This document shows positions 1 through 8,246 of a stretch of DNA of 59,068 nt, piece by piece (the stretch's first letter is position 1; each line of letters starts with the position of its first letter). This DNA is from an uncultured Lachnospiraceae bacterium. Its GTDB lineage: Bacteria; Bacillota; Clostridia; Lachnospirales; Lachnospiraceae. The DNA lies in the NCBI GenBank assembly GCA_910585765.1, contig CAJUES010000018.1, positions 1-59,068 of the forward strand, in the 5' to 3' direction. The notes beneath the pieces are model-generated. The model was given only the letters and a program-made list of their open reading frames with translations, searched no databases and was not told where the DNA came from. Position numbers and translations under genes: made by a program.

Positions 1-68
1 CCGGTAATGATATTCCCAGCCTGCAAGAATTTTTACAGGAAATCAGGGGATATGGAAGGCACTTCAAA

Positions 69-155
69 TTGACACTAATTCACCGTCAATTTTGCCCTGA
101 CTTAGCATTAGCGAACCATACGCCCCACGGAGTTATGCGGGTTTCAGCGATTTTC
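69..155. repeat. IS-end-like repeat, copy 1
   Basis: An 87-bp segment starting TTGACACTAATT and ending GCGATTTTC recurs at 2118-2204 in the same orientation at roughly 85 percent identity by eye. Each copy holds nested short repeats (GACACTAAT, then AGCATTAG or AGCACTAAT). Nested binding-site-like repeats of this kind occur in the ends of some IS21-family elements, but no transposase gene lies between the copies. Most likely these are the remains of a decayed insertion sequence; the family assignment is a guess. Confidence 0.6.
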
Positions 156-263
156 AATGAAATAAACATATGAGATATGAAAAATGCAAATTGTATTTCA
201 AATATAGTTGTGTATACAGTATGATAATGTTATGATGTAAACAAGATATACGGAGGATTGTTT

Positions 264-1193
264 ATGGGAAATATATATGATGGAGCATTTCGGACAATTT
301 TAAATGATTGCAGACAGATGATTATTCCGGTAATCAATGAGATTTTTAAGGAAGACTATACAGGAAATGAAATAATAGAGTTTCATCCCAATGAACATTT
401 TATTGACCAACAGGATGCAGCGGATAAGAAAAGAATAACAGATACTAATTTTATAATCTATGGGAAGAAAAAGAAGAAATATCATCTGGAATGTGAGAGT
501 AGCCTGCCGGATGGGCGGATGACAATCAGGTTGTTTGAATATGATGCTCAGATAGCTTTAGATGAAGGTGAAGTCATCAATGAAATATTGACAGTGACAT
601 TTCCCAATACAGCAGTCCTATATCTAAGGAATTATAAAAAGACACCTGATAAAATGCGGTATGTGATAAAAACGCCGGGTGGCACCGTAGAGTATGATGT
701 GCCAATTATGAAGGTGCAGGAATATACTCTGGAAGATATTTTTTCAAAGGGCTTGTTGCTGTTAATTCCGTTTTATATTTTTTCACATGAAAAGAACTTT
801 AGGGTGTATAATAGTAATGAACAGAGATTGGCAGAGTTGAAAGCAGAGTACCGAAGTATTTTGGAGAGACTTAATAAACTGGAGCAGGAAGGGATTATTG
901 GGGCGTTTGACAAACATACCATTATAGAACTTTCTGGTGATGTGATCAGAGAAATCGCGCAGAAGTATGAGAAGGTGCAGAAAGGAATAGGTGGAATGAT
1001 GAGTGGAGCGTTACTTGAGACAGAAGCTAGGACAATTTTAAATAAGGGAAAAGATGAAGGCAGAAACGAAAATAAGAAGGAAACAGCACTTAGGATGATG
1101 CGGGACGGAGTATTGCCAATAGAGAAAATTGCGGAGTATTCAGGGCTTGATATTGCAGAGGTGAAGTTACTTGTAGGACTTCAGAAGGTGTAA
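264..1193 (+). CDS. Rpn-like PD-(D/E)XK nuclease/putative transposase protein
   Basis: 309 residues. The N-terminal half has the layout of the Rpn-type PD-(D/E)XK family: an aspartate in TDTNF (D60) and a YHLECES strand (E76, E78), followed by an RLFEYD segment. Relatives usually read ECQ at the strand, so E78 stands where a glutamine is expected. The C-terminal part is a charged helical tail with a DEGRNENKK stretch, typical of the family. ATG at 264 is chosen because CGGAGGA at 251-257 sits 6 bp upstream; the in-frame TTG at 258 touches the Shine-Dalgarno. The family promotes RecA-independent recombination in E. coli; the role here is unknown. The gene is much more AT-rich than the core genes downstream and stands alone, which suggests horizontal acquisition. 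Confidence 0.75.
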   Translation: MGNIYDGAFRTILNDCRQMIIPVINEIFKEDYTGNEIIEFHPNEHFIDQQDAADKKRITDTNFIIYGKKKKKYHLECESSLPDGRMTIRLFEYDAQIALDEGEVINEILTVTFPNTAVLYLRNYKKTPDKMRYVIKTPGGTVEYDVPIMKVQEYTLEDIFSKGLLLLIPFYIFSHEKNFRVYNSNEQRLAELKAEYRSILERLNKLEQEGIIGAFDKHTIIELSGDVIREIAQKYEKVQKGIGGMMSGALLETEARTILNKGKDEGRNENKKETALRMMRDGVLPIEKIAEYSGLDIAEVKLLVGLQKV

Positions 1194-2117
1194 AAGGAAT
1201 GTAAATATTTTATTATGATTTGGAATCGGGGAAATAGCTTATTTTAAAGGTATTTTCCTGATTTTGTGTATGTAGCTGATATTATTATTTTTTAGAAGTA
1301 GTTTATATACAATGATATAGTATTTATAAAAATATGTACAAAAGAATTTTATTTGTTAGAGAAAGAGGAAAACGATGTTTCTTAAAAAATACATGTAGAA
1401 AATTTTAGATTACTAATGGACTATGATGTAGATTTCGATGAAGAATTGACGCTTTTTGTTGGAAAGAAATTTGAAGAAGAACTATGAAAATATGAAACAA
1501 AATATTGATCTATAAATGAGCAAATTCGAAAAATTCATAAAAAATGATAATTTAAACTGATCAGCAAATAGAAAGATTCAGTTTAACGTAAATTATTTGT
1601 GCATAGCATATTTGCTGATTGTGCATTTTAGGGCTGACTATAAAAGAAATTTAGTAAATATTTTAAATTTGCTCATTTATAGTATTGATAATATTGGATA
1701 TGATATTGAAATCTTGTCAAAAATTGTAGAGCAAAATTTTTCGAGTTTATTTGCGCTACATATAATGGCAGTAAACCCAACGGACATAAGTAATACGCAG
1801 GAAAAAACAAAGAAGGAAATTAGAGATTTATTTGTATTGACTACTATCAGCGCAGAAAGAAGTCTAGATGAAGCTGATAATGTGAAAGAGAAACCGCTAA
1901 GTACAGTGATGAATCGAATATTTAAAATAGCAGTAGAAGATTTTTGAATATGCAGTTTTGGGCGCTATGTTTATTAGAAAGTGTGATATCCCGTAAACAT
2001 TTAAATAATTAGTAAAATGTAGGTGATTAAAGGAAAAGTTACGAGATGGTAGCGATGGATATTCGGAGCGTGGATATTAACATTTTGACAGAATAGTGTT
2101 TTGTTTTGCATTCCAAC
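1194..2117. other. AT-rich region with gene debris
   Basis: No convincing gene. Very low GC. Around 1373-1560 the plus strand holds short coding-like stretches broken by several stops. A 116-codon open frame at 1597-1947 begins with TTG, has no ribosome binding site and matches nothing I recognise. A small inverted repeat (AAACTGA...TCAGTTT) lies near 1553-1586. The region sits between the two copies of the 87-bp IS-end-like repeat, so it may be the relic of a mobile element. Confidence 0.4.
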
Positions 2118-2204
2118 TTGACACTAATTTACCATCAATTTTACTCAAACTTAGCACTAATGTACCATACCCCCCACGAAGTTATGCGGGTTTCAGCGAT
2201 TTTC
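2118..2204. repeat. IS-end-like repeat, copy 2
   Basis: Second copy of the repeat at 69-155, same orientation and same length (87 bp). Downstream it continues into GTGACATTAACTTGACA (near 2230), which resembles the TTGACACTAATT opening and adds another nested repeat. It closes the AT-rich block on its right side. Confidence 0.6.
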
Positions 2205-2892
2205 GCGTGGGAAAAGTGAAAAAAGTTTGTGACATTAACTTGACATACGCGGGATATGGACGGCTTGACGTGGCGGGGGTGTTTGAGTTTTTGGCTGGGA
2301 TTGGTCGAGGGGGATAATCCTATTTTGTGCAAATGTATGCACGCACAAGTTTGTTGAAAACAGGCGCAAAAACAGGAAACCTTTCCTTGGTTTCCTGTCA
2401 TGGTGTACTGATGGTTATTCAGTTTTTATCTGGCTGCAATTCTGCAAAATCGGATTTATAAAGCACTGCCGCTTCGGTTTCAGGCTTGAGATTTCAGTTT
2501 TCGAAGATCGGCATCAGACGGAATATGAACTGCTATCTCTCGATCCTTACCATCGACAAATTCGTGCTCTAAAGATCCGATTCGGTATTCATAGAACAAC
2601 TTAGAAATGTGAAGGTAAGAAATCTGACAGCAGGGGCGACGTCCTCATTAGAAATGTTTGACAAGATATTTGCCTTGATTTGATGACGGGGGGTCCAGAT
2701 GAATCTGCTGCGTTTCTTTTGCGGCATTGAAACAGGACGTATTTCTCCGCCAAAAGACCAGTTTGAAGCGATCGAAGCAGACTATGCCAGGTTGTGCAGC
2801 CAATTTGTGGGCTGCAAAGAACACATGATCACTTTGATGAACGAAGCGGTTGACAAGTGTCCGCCCCACCCGTCAACCACTGTGGGTATTGA
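2205..2892. other. Non-coding or decayed stretch
   Basis: No supported gene. A 65-codon open frame at 2699-2896 (MNLLRFFCGIETG...) has no clear Shine-Dalgarno and is unrecognised; the coding-like stretches before it are broken by stops. GC rises toward the core value over this stretch, consistent with the edge of the accessory block. Confidence 0.35.
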
Positions 2893-2922
2893 TTGATTCC
2901 GGGGGAAAAGATATGCTATACT
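2893..2922 (+). promoter_or_regulatory. Sigma-A-type promoter for the 2971 gene
   Basis: TTGATT (2893-2898), 18-bp spacer, TATACT (2917-2922). The start codon of the next gene lies about 48 bp downstream. Confidence 0.6.
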
Positions 2923-2970
2923 TATACTGCAGCAAACGAACCGAAAAACTAAAATATGGAGGATAACAAT

Positions 2971-3303
2971 ATGCAGACGATCATTGTACTGTTAAATCCG
3001 GGAAAACTTGAAAATGCAGATATGGATCTGAGCTATTCTGTGCCGGACCGCATTGAGGAAGTATCAGGTTCTTTGATACAAAGCAACGGATATGACTTTA
3101 TAGACACAGAAGACGGCGAACCGGGACCATTGATGGGGATTTGGCTGGAAACAGAAAATGCAAGTGAAAGCTGGCACATTGTGAGTGAGTTGCTCCAAAG
3201 TGAAAAGTTTATAGGAAATGATCTGTCACTGTCGGCGCAGATATATATTTCAGGAAAGGAAACCGCCGATTTGGAGGACTGTATGCTCGTTTTTCCTCAA
3301 TGA
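2971..3303 (+). CDS. Small protein of unknown function
   Basis: 110 residues, acidic, no signal peptide or membrane segment; family not recognised. It begins MQTIIVLLNPGKLEN and has an alternating strand/helix look, so it is probably a small cytosolic domain. ATG 2971 is chosen over an in-frame ATG at 2956 because GGAGG (2958-2962) lies between them, 8 bp before 2971. A promoter sits just upstream. The stop codon lies 26 bp before the start of the exonuclease gene, so the two are probably co-transcribed. Confidence 0.7.
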   Translation: MQTIIVLLNPGKLENADMDLSYSVPDRIEEVSGSLIQSNGYDFIDTEDGEPGPLMGIWLETENASESWHIVSELLQSEKFIGNDLSLSAQIYISGKETADLEDCMLVFPQ

Positions 3304-3329
3304 CTGCCATAGTAGAAAGAGGTACACAA

Positions 3330-3920
3330 ATGATAGAAAAATTTGCAGTGGTCGATACAGAGACAAACTGGAACGACGAAGTGATGTCGATCGGCGTGGT
3401 GATCGCAGATGCAAAGACATATAAAAAAATGGATTCGCGATATTACATAATCACGCCGGAATACAGGGTGGGCGGCATGTACTCCGGCGAATTGCGGCTC
3501 GACGGGGAGGGTGTGCACATCGCAGAACGGAAACAGGCTTTAAGAGAGATCGGGCAGTGGCTCGATACCAATCATGTGCGGAAGCTCTTTGCGTACAATG
3601 CGTCTTTTGACAGGAATCATCTGCCGGAATATGCAGGGTATCAGTGGTATGACATCATGCGTCTGGCGGCGTATCGCCAATACAATAGAGCGATATCCGA
3701 CACGGCAGACTGCTACAAGACTGGCAGGCTCAGGTGTGGCTACGGTGTCGAGGCGGTATTGAAGATGCTCAGCAAAGATAACAGGTACAGTGAGACACAT
3801 AATGCGGTGTTGGATGCGGAGGATGAACTGCGGATCATGCAGCTGCTGGGACATGGGATCAGCACATATGATATTGCAGTTGTAACGGGAAAGCGGACAT
3901 CGGGATCGATCTGGGAATAA
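3330..3920 (+). CDS. DnaQ-like 3'-5' exonuclease (DEDDh)
   Basis: 196 residues from ATG 3330 (AGAGG 8 bp upstream; an in-frame ATG at 3300 overlaps the previous stop but has no Shine-Dalgarno). All RNase T/DnaQ-fold motifs are present: Exo I VVDTET (D9, E11), Exo II NASFDRNHL (D94) and Exo III SETHNAVLDAEDE (H157, D162), the DEDDh arrangement. Such stand-alone exonucleases trim 3' ends of DNA or RNA; the substrate cannot be told from sequence. Odd point: the last residues overlap, in another frame, the opening of a broken Hsp70 gene, so the native C-terminus may have been replaced at a recombination junction. Confidence 0.85.
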   Translation: MIEKFAVVDTETNWNDEVMSIGVVIADAKTYKKMDSRYYIITPEYRVGGMYSGELRLDGEGVHIAERKQALREIGQWLDTNHVRKLFAYNASFDRNHLPEYAGYQWYDIMRLAAYRQYNRAISDTADCYKTGRLRCGYGVEAVLKMLSKDNRYSETHNAVLDAEDELRIMQLLGHGISTYDIAVVTGKRTSGSIWE

Positions 3921-4108
3921 CGAACAGCCTTGTCTGCGTCTATCAGAACGGCAGGGCAGAGCTGATTCCCAATGAACTGGGAGAATACAAGACAAACAGC
4001 GTGGTGAGCGTGCTGGAGGACGGCTCTGTGCTGGTGGGTGCGGCTGCAAAAGAGCGGCTGATCACCCACCCGGAAAGCACCGTATCCTGTGGGAGCGCCT
4101 GTCGCTGA
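3896..4108 (+). pseudogene. Hsp70 (DnaK/HscC-like) N-terminal remnant
   Basis: Read from 3896 in a frame different from the exonuclease, the DNA codes for about 70 codons opening DIGIDLGITNSLVCVY. This matches the phosphate-1 loop of Hsp70 ATPases (consensus GIDLGTTNS), followed by ELIPNELGEY, SVVSVLEDGS and GAAAKERLITHPEST, all close to the first 60 residues of HscC-type chaperones. The frame then breaks into unrelated residues and a TGA at 4106; the remaining ~450 or more residues of an Hsp70 are absent. There is no start codon or ribosome binding site, and an in-frame stop lies at 3869. The head fragment is therefore non-functional. ACCGCCTCGAATTTT near 4111 may be a trace of the following TASNF segment. 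Confidence 0.8.
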
Positions 4109-4219
4109 AAACCGCCTCGAATTTTTAAAATTTCCAATTTTCAAAACATCGAATATTTTTCCGAAAGTGACAAACAATAAGATAGCAGCAGTAACTATGG
4201 AATCACATGGAGGAAAATT

Positions 4220-5275
4220 ATGAAAAAGATGTGTGTATTGAATAGGAAAAGTTCCACTGTGCGCCGGGCGGTGCTCGCGGCATTGTGTGTCATCTGTGCA
4301 CTTTCCGTATCAGCCTGCGCGAAGAGGGATAACAGAAATGAGAACAAGGATCCGATCACAGGCGCGGACCAGTCGCAGACAAATGAGAGCGGCAGCGCGG
4401 AGGGCGGCAGTGAGGGCGCAAGCGACGGCGGATCGGATGTGGCAAACGGCGATCACAGTGAATTTGACGCTATGATCGGCGATGAGACCACAGATCCAAA
4501 CAGTATTATCAACTACATCAATACCAATATCGCAGGAGCGGCGGTGAGTGACGTGAAACGGTTTTTCACAGGGCTTCTGAGCTTTGGCGATGATATCAGA
4601 AATATTGATTTTACAGGACTTGAGGACAGCAGACAGTACATGCCTGAGGATATGATCGCATTTATGGACCTGATGCGTCTGGAAGGGGACACGCCATCCA
4701 TGGTACTGTCTGATGAGGAAAATCGTAAAGTGATCAACATGACGCTCTCCGAGATGTTGGAGCGCGCCCGTCTCTTTGAACAGCATCTGGAAAAATATCC
4801 AAACGAGGTGTCCTCCGAGGCGGCGGCAAGGATGTATGAGGAGATTGCGACGAACGCGATCAGCGGGGGCTACAACAAGACAGAGGGCGTGGAGCATTAT
4901 TATAAAGGCGACACCAACGACATGATCGACCAGAAGGCACTGCAGTATTACCAGCAGTTTGTCGAGGCAAATCCGGACAGCAATCTGGGCAAAGTCGTGG
5001 CGGAGTATATCGATGTCCTGCAGGCAAATGATTTTAAGATCAATGAAGCGATGGAGGAGTTCTACCGCGGACTGCAGGGAAGGTTTGCCGTGAGCAATCT
5101 GACAACCAGCGGGACGAACACGGCACAGCCAAACGGCACAGGAATATCTGGCACGGGAAATAACAGTGCGGGGACAGCCGGCATGGAGACTGACAGCACG
5201 GAAACCAGTAGTGTCGAGAACAGCAGCACGGAGACCGGCAGTGTCGAGAGCAGCAGCTCAAATAACACAAAATAG
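4220..5275 (+). CDS. Secreted lipoprotein of unknown function
   Basis: 351 residues. The N-terminus has basic residues, a hydrophobic stretch (VLAALCVICALSVS) and a lipobox VSAC with the lipidated cysteine near residue 33. A Gly/Ser/Asp-rich linker (about 45-80), a mostly helical domain (about 85-290) and a Ser/Thr/Asn/Gly-rich tail with repeated STET and SVE units follow. It should be anchored to the outer face of the membrane. GGAGG precedes the ATG. The next gene, 75 bp downstream on the same strand, is a lipoprotein signal peptidase, which fits maturation of this or similar proteins. No enzymatic motif was recognised. Confidence 0.8.
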   Translation: MKKMCVLNRKSSTVRRAVLAALCVICALSVSACAKRDNRNENKDPITGADQSQTNESGSAEGGSEGASDGGSDVANGDHSEFDAMIGDETTDPNSIINYINTNIAGAAVSDVKRFFTGLLSFGDDIRNIDFTGLEDSRQYMPEDMIAFMDLMRLEGDTPSMVLSDEENRKVINMTLSEMLERARLFEQHLEKYPNEVSSEAAARMYEEIATNAISGGYNKTEGVEHYYKGDTNDMIDQKALQYYQQFVEANPDSNLGKVVAEYIDVLQANDFKINEAMEEFYRGLQGRFAVSNLTTSGTNTAQPNGTGISGTGNNSAGTAGMETDSTETSSVENSSTETGSVESSSSNNTK

Positions 5276-5350
5276 ACGGATTGACTTTTTCGCACACCTG
5301 TGATAGCGTTGATGTATAGACGTTTTGATCATTAGGAGGGTGTGAGAGGT

Positions 5351-5842
5351 ATGCCTTATTTTATGACACTTATGTCACTTTTTACAGCGGACAGCATCAT
5401 CAAGCACAGTATTGAGAAAGGTGGTCTGGCTGGCAGACAGCAAGGGAAAGACGGACGGATCGTCATAAAACGGCACCATAACACGGGAGCAATGCTGAAT
5501 GTCGGTGATAGAAACCAACACCTGGTCGCATTGCTCTCTTTGGTGTTCAGCGCATTTGTGACGGGAATCTTTGCTGCGACGCTTGGCAGGAAGGGAAAAG
5601 GGCTCTTAAAGACCGGGCTGGCTCTGATGCTGGGCGGCGCCTACAGCAATACATACGACCGCCTTGCAAGAAAATATGTGGTCGATTACTTCTCGATCCA
5701 TCTGGTGGATCCGCAAAAGTGCGGCAGCAGGCTGCTGCGGAAAATTGACGACAAGTTCAGCTCCATTGTGTTCAATCTCGGTGATTTCGGCATTATCATC
5801 GGAGCGATGCTGTTGGTGATCAGCGAATCGGGCAGTGCGTAG
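5351..5842 (+). CDS. lspA: Signal peptidase II (lipoprotein signal peptidase)
   Basis: 163 residues, four predicted membrane segments. It cleaves signal peptides of diacylglyceryl-modified prolipoproteins. Conserved landmarks of the family are visible: TADSIIK (D14), HNTGAMLN (residues 43-50), GGAYSNTYDRL (N100, D103), YVVDYFS (D112) and VFNLGDFGIIIG (N142, D145). D103 and D145 correspond to the catalytic aspartate pair. ATG 5351 is taken because AGGAGG (5334-5339) is 11 bp upstream; a GTG at 5342 is only 2 bp from it. TTGACT-17-TAGCGT at 5281-5309 is a possible weak promoter. It follows a lipoprotein gene. Confidence 0.85.
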   Translation: MPYFMTLMSLFTADSIIKHSIEKGGLAGRQQGKDGRIVIKRHHNTGAMLNVGDRNQHLVALLSLVFSAFVTGIFAATLGRKGKGLLKTGLALMLGGAYSNTYDRLARKYVVDYFSIHLVDPQKCGSRLLRKIDDKFSSIVFNLGDFGIIIGAMLLVISESGSA

Positions 5843-5864
5843 AGATCGTTTGCGCGCTGCCCGA
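5828..5864. terminator. Hairpin between convergent lspA and arcC
   Basis: TCGGGCAG (5828-5835) pairs with CTGCCCGA (5857-5864) around an inner GCG/CGC; it overlaps the lspA stop. The U-run is weak on both strands, so it may act as a 3'-end structure rather than an efficient terminator. Confidence 0.5.
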
Positions 5865-5876
5865 TCTGTCTGTGAT

Positions 5877-6809
5877 CTATGCGGTGATGACGGTGCCGAC
5901 TTTTGCGTTGATGGCATCCGCCGTCTTGTCCAGGGAAGTGATGACCACTCTGCCGTCCGGGACTGCCTCGAGGTAAGAGATCGCCGCCACGATCTTTGGA
6001 AGCATATCCGTCTCACCGAACTGCCCTTCGACGATATAGCGCTTTGCGTCGGCGATCGTCAGCGTCTTTAGGGGTGTCTGGTCTTCCTTTCCGAAATTCA
6101 GGTATACATAGTCCACGCTGGTGAGGATCAGCAGTTCGTCCGCCTTGAGGTCGGAGGCGAGCCTGCCGGCGATACAGTCCTTCTCGATGACCGCGGAAGC
6201 CCCTTTCAGGGCATGCTGCTGCTCGATGACGGGAATCCCGCCGCCGCCGCAGGCGATCACCACCTGGTCGGCGTCAGAGAGCGTTTTGATCGCCTCGATC
6301 TCCACGATGTCGATCGGCTGGGGGGCAGCGACAACCCTGCGGTATCTGCCATCCGTCTGGACAACGTAGTTTCCCTTGTTCACCTCCGTGTCAGCGTCTT
6401 CTTTTGACATGTAGCGCCCGATCGCTTTCTTTGGATCATAGAAGGCTTCGTCGTAGGGATCGACAGTCACTTGCGTCAGGATCGTGCTGACCGGCTTGGA
6501 GATACCGCGGCTCAACAGCTCGGATTTCAGCGAATTCTGGATATCATACCCCACATAGCCCTGGCTCATTGCAGAGCACACGCACATCGGTGCGGGCGTG
6601 TAGTCGATATAGATGCGGTGCAGCTCTGTCATTGCCTTGTGGATCATGCTGACCTGATGACCGTTGCTGTGTGTGATCGTCAGCTGATAGTCGGCCTCCA
6701 CCAGATCAGCCAGTGCCTTTGCAGTCTTTTTGACGGCACTGAGCTGTGCGAGCGTGGTGGAACCCAGCGCATCATGTCCCAGTGCGACAACAACTTTTTT
6801 CTTACTCAT
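5877..6809 (-). CDS. arcC: Carbamate kinase
   Basis: 310 residues, full length for the amino-acid kinase fold family. The enzyme interconverts ATP plus carbamate with ADP plus carbamoyl phosphate. Visible motifs: CSAMSQGYVGYDIQN, KPVSTILTQVTVDP, CGGGGIPV, AVIEKD and ILTSVDYV. Two loops that usually read ALGGNALG and HGNGPQVG read ALGHDALG (residues 9-16) and HSNGHQVS here; similar GH-type loops are, as far as I recall, found in a clostridial subgroup. AGGAGG lies 8 bp before the ATG. No arginine deiminase or ornithine carbamoyltransferase gene is adjacent, so ATP synthesis from arginine, agmatine or purine breakdown cannot be distinguished. It is convergent with lspA. Confidence 0.85.
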   Translation of the reverse strand: MSKKKVVVALGHDALGSTTLAQLSAVKKTAKALADLVEADYQLTITHSNGHQVSMIHKAMTELHRIYIDYTPAPMCVCSAMSQGYVGYDIQNSLKSELLSRGISKPVSTILTQVTVDPYDEAFYDPKKAIGRYMSKEDADTEVNKGNYVVQTDGRYRRVVAAPQPIDIVEIEAIKTLSDADQVVIACGGGGIPVIEQQHALKGASAVIEKDCIAGRLASDLKADELLILTSVDYVYLNFGKEDQTPLKTLTIADAKRYIVEGQFGETDMLPKIVAAISYLEAVPDGRVVITSLDKTADAINAKVGTVITA

Positions 6810-7119
6810 ATGTCAATCCTCCTGAAAACTTGCATGATTTGTTCTTTTATTTTGCTATTCGCAAAAGATATTTCAAGTATAACAAATTGTCAGTCAATTG
6901 TATAGCATAAGTCGCTGAAAAATATTTTGTCAGCGCGTCACAATTTGTGGGAAATTTGTGGCAGAAGATATTTCGAACACGCTCTGAGGATCTGTCAAAA
7001 AGATATTATGTTTTATTCATACATTGACAGTGACGTAGTGCGGTGTTATCATAAATAATAGGGAATAATTGCCACTTTAATAAATCGGATTCTTACTTGA
7101 CAAAGAGAAGGGAGCATGT
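6810..7119. other. Divergent intergenic region arcC / PfkB-like gene
   Basis: About 310 bp without a gene. It carries the arcC leader on the minus side and the promoter at 7024-7052 on the plus side. No riboswitch or other structured element was recognised. Confidence 0.5.
7024..7052 (+). promoter_or_regulatory. Sigma-A-type promoter
   Basis: TTGACA (7024-7029), 17-bp spacer, TATCAT (7047-7052), about 67 bp before the ATG of the HTH/PfkB-like gene. Confidence 0.7.
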
Positions 7120-8205
7120 ATGACAAACAGAGAGGCACAGATATTTCAGTGGATTATGGAAAACCCGATGATTTCACAGGAGGAGCTTGCCGCGAAGGCA
7201 GGTATTGCCCGCTCTTCGGCGGCAGTACATATCTCGAACCTGATGAAAAAAGGATATATACTCGGAAAGGGGTATGTGACGAGCGGACCGGATTTCTGTG
7301 CAGTGATCGGCGGCGCGAGTATCGATATAGGAGGGGCGCCGGAGGAGGCGCTGGCGGAAGGAGAATCCAGTGCGGGCAGGACGGTCCGGTCACTCGGGGG
7401 AGCAGGAAGGAACATTGCCCATAACCTGAGGCTGCTGGGAGTCGGGGCAAAGCTGGTCACGGCGATCGGCGACGACGAGTATGCGCGCAGGATCATAGAG
7501 AATTGTGAGGAGCTTGGGATCGATATCTCCCATTCCTTGAAGACGATGCGGGCTGACACAGCCATGCATCTGTACATAGCGGACGAGAACGGCAACCGGA
7601 AGCTTGCCGTGTCAGACAGGCGGATCAACGATAAACTCACGGCAGGTTTTGTGGCGCCCAAGATGGAAATGCTGAACAAGGCGCGCATGGTAGTCCTTGA
7701 CACCAACATACCGGAGGAGACGATCGCGCTTGTGTGCGAGCGGTGCAGGGCGCCTGTGTTTGCAGCGCCGGTATCGGCGCGGAGTGCGGAGAAACTGCTC
7801 GAGGTGCTCGACAAGATCTGTCTTGTGACCTGCACCAAGTCCGAGGCGGAAGTGCTGAGCGGTATCCGCATCCGGGACAGGGATAGTCTCGAGCGCGCTG
7901 CGGACATTATCATGGAAAAGGGCGTGAAGAACGTATTTATCCTCGTGGAAAAGGGGGTGTACTGCGCGTGCTGCGATGAGCAGTTCATGCAGAATGCGGG
8001 CAGCAGTGTGGAGCGGGTCGGCACGAACGGCGCTGCGGAGGCCTTCATGTCGGGGGTGACGCTTGGATTTATGAAACACATGGGCATCAGGCAGATGGCA
8101 AAGCTCGGCCAGGCGGCGGCAGGCATCACGCTGGAAGTGGAGGAGAATGTCAATCCGCAGCTGTGTATTCCGGCAGTTGCAGAGAGGGCAAAAATAGAGT
8201 TATAA
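7120..8205 (+). CDS. Winged-HTH / PfkB-family sugar kinase-like protein
   Basis: 361 residues. Residues 1-55 form a winged helix-turn-helix (ISQEELAAKAGIARSSAAVHISNLMKKGYI). From about residue 62 a ribokinase/PfkB fold follows, with the GGAGRNIAHNLRLLG substrate loop. The layout matches E. coli YeiI and the pseudouridine-kinase group. The PfkB signature near the C-terminus, normally TxGAGDAF, reads GTNGAAEAF (301-309): the catalytic-base aspartate is glutamate (E307) and the preceding glycine is alanine. Activity may be weak or lost, leaving a sugar-responsive DNA-binding protein; this is inference. GGAGC precedes the ATG and an excellent promoter lies upstream. No pseudouridine glycosidase or transporter gene is next to it. 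Confidence 0.8.
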   Translation: MTNREAQIFQWIMENPMISQEELAAKAGIARSSAAVHISNLMKKGYILGKGYVTSGPDFCAVIGGASIDIGGAPEEALAEGESSAGRTVRSLGGAGRNIAHNLRLLGVGAKLVTAIGDDEYARRIIENCEELGIDISHSLKTMRADTAMHLYIADENGNRKLAVSDRRINDKLTAGFVAPKMEMLNKARMVVLDTNIPEETIALVCERCRAPVFAAPVSARSAEKLLEVLDKICLVTCTKSEAEVLSGIRIRDRDSLERAADIIMEKGVKNVFILVEKGVYCACCDEQFMQNAGSSVERVGTNGAAEAFMSGVTLGFMKHMGIRQMAKLGQAAAGITLEVEENVNPQLCIPAVAERAKIEL

Positions 8206-8234
8206 AAAGACCGTGGAAGCGGTCTTTTTATAAC
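8199..8234. terminator. Bidirectional rho-independent terminator
   Basis: A perfect 36-nt palindrome, GTTATAAAAAGACCG - TGGAAG - CGGTCTTTTTATAAC, overlaps the stop of the PfkB-like gene. A T-run on either strand makes it a terminator both for that gene and for the convergent htrA gene. Confidence 0.9.
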
Positions 8235-8246
8235 TCTTTGGTTTAT

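Noticed and set aside
1597..1947. 116-codon frame as a real gene
   Set aside because: TTG start, no Shine-Dalgarno, no recognised family and located in decayed AT-rich DNA; described under the region instead.
5877..6809. Arginine deiminase operon
   Set aside because: Carbamate kinase is alone; no arcA, argF or arginine transporter gene beside it.
7146..8153. 335-codon minus-strand open frame opposite the PfkB-like gene
   Set aside because: Ser-rich antisense shadow without start signal or family.
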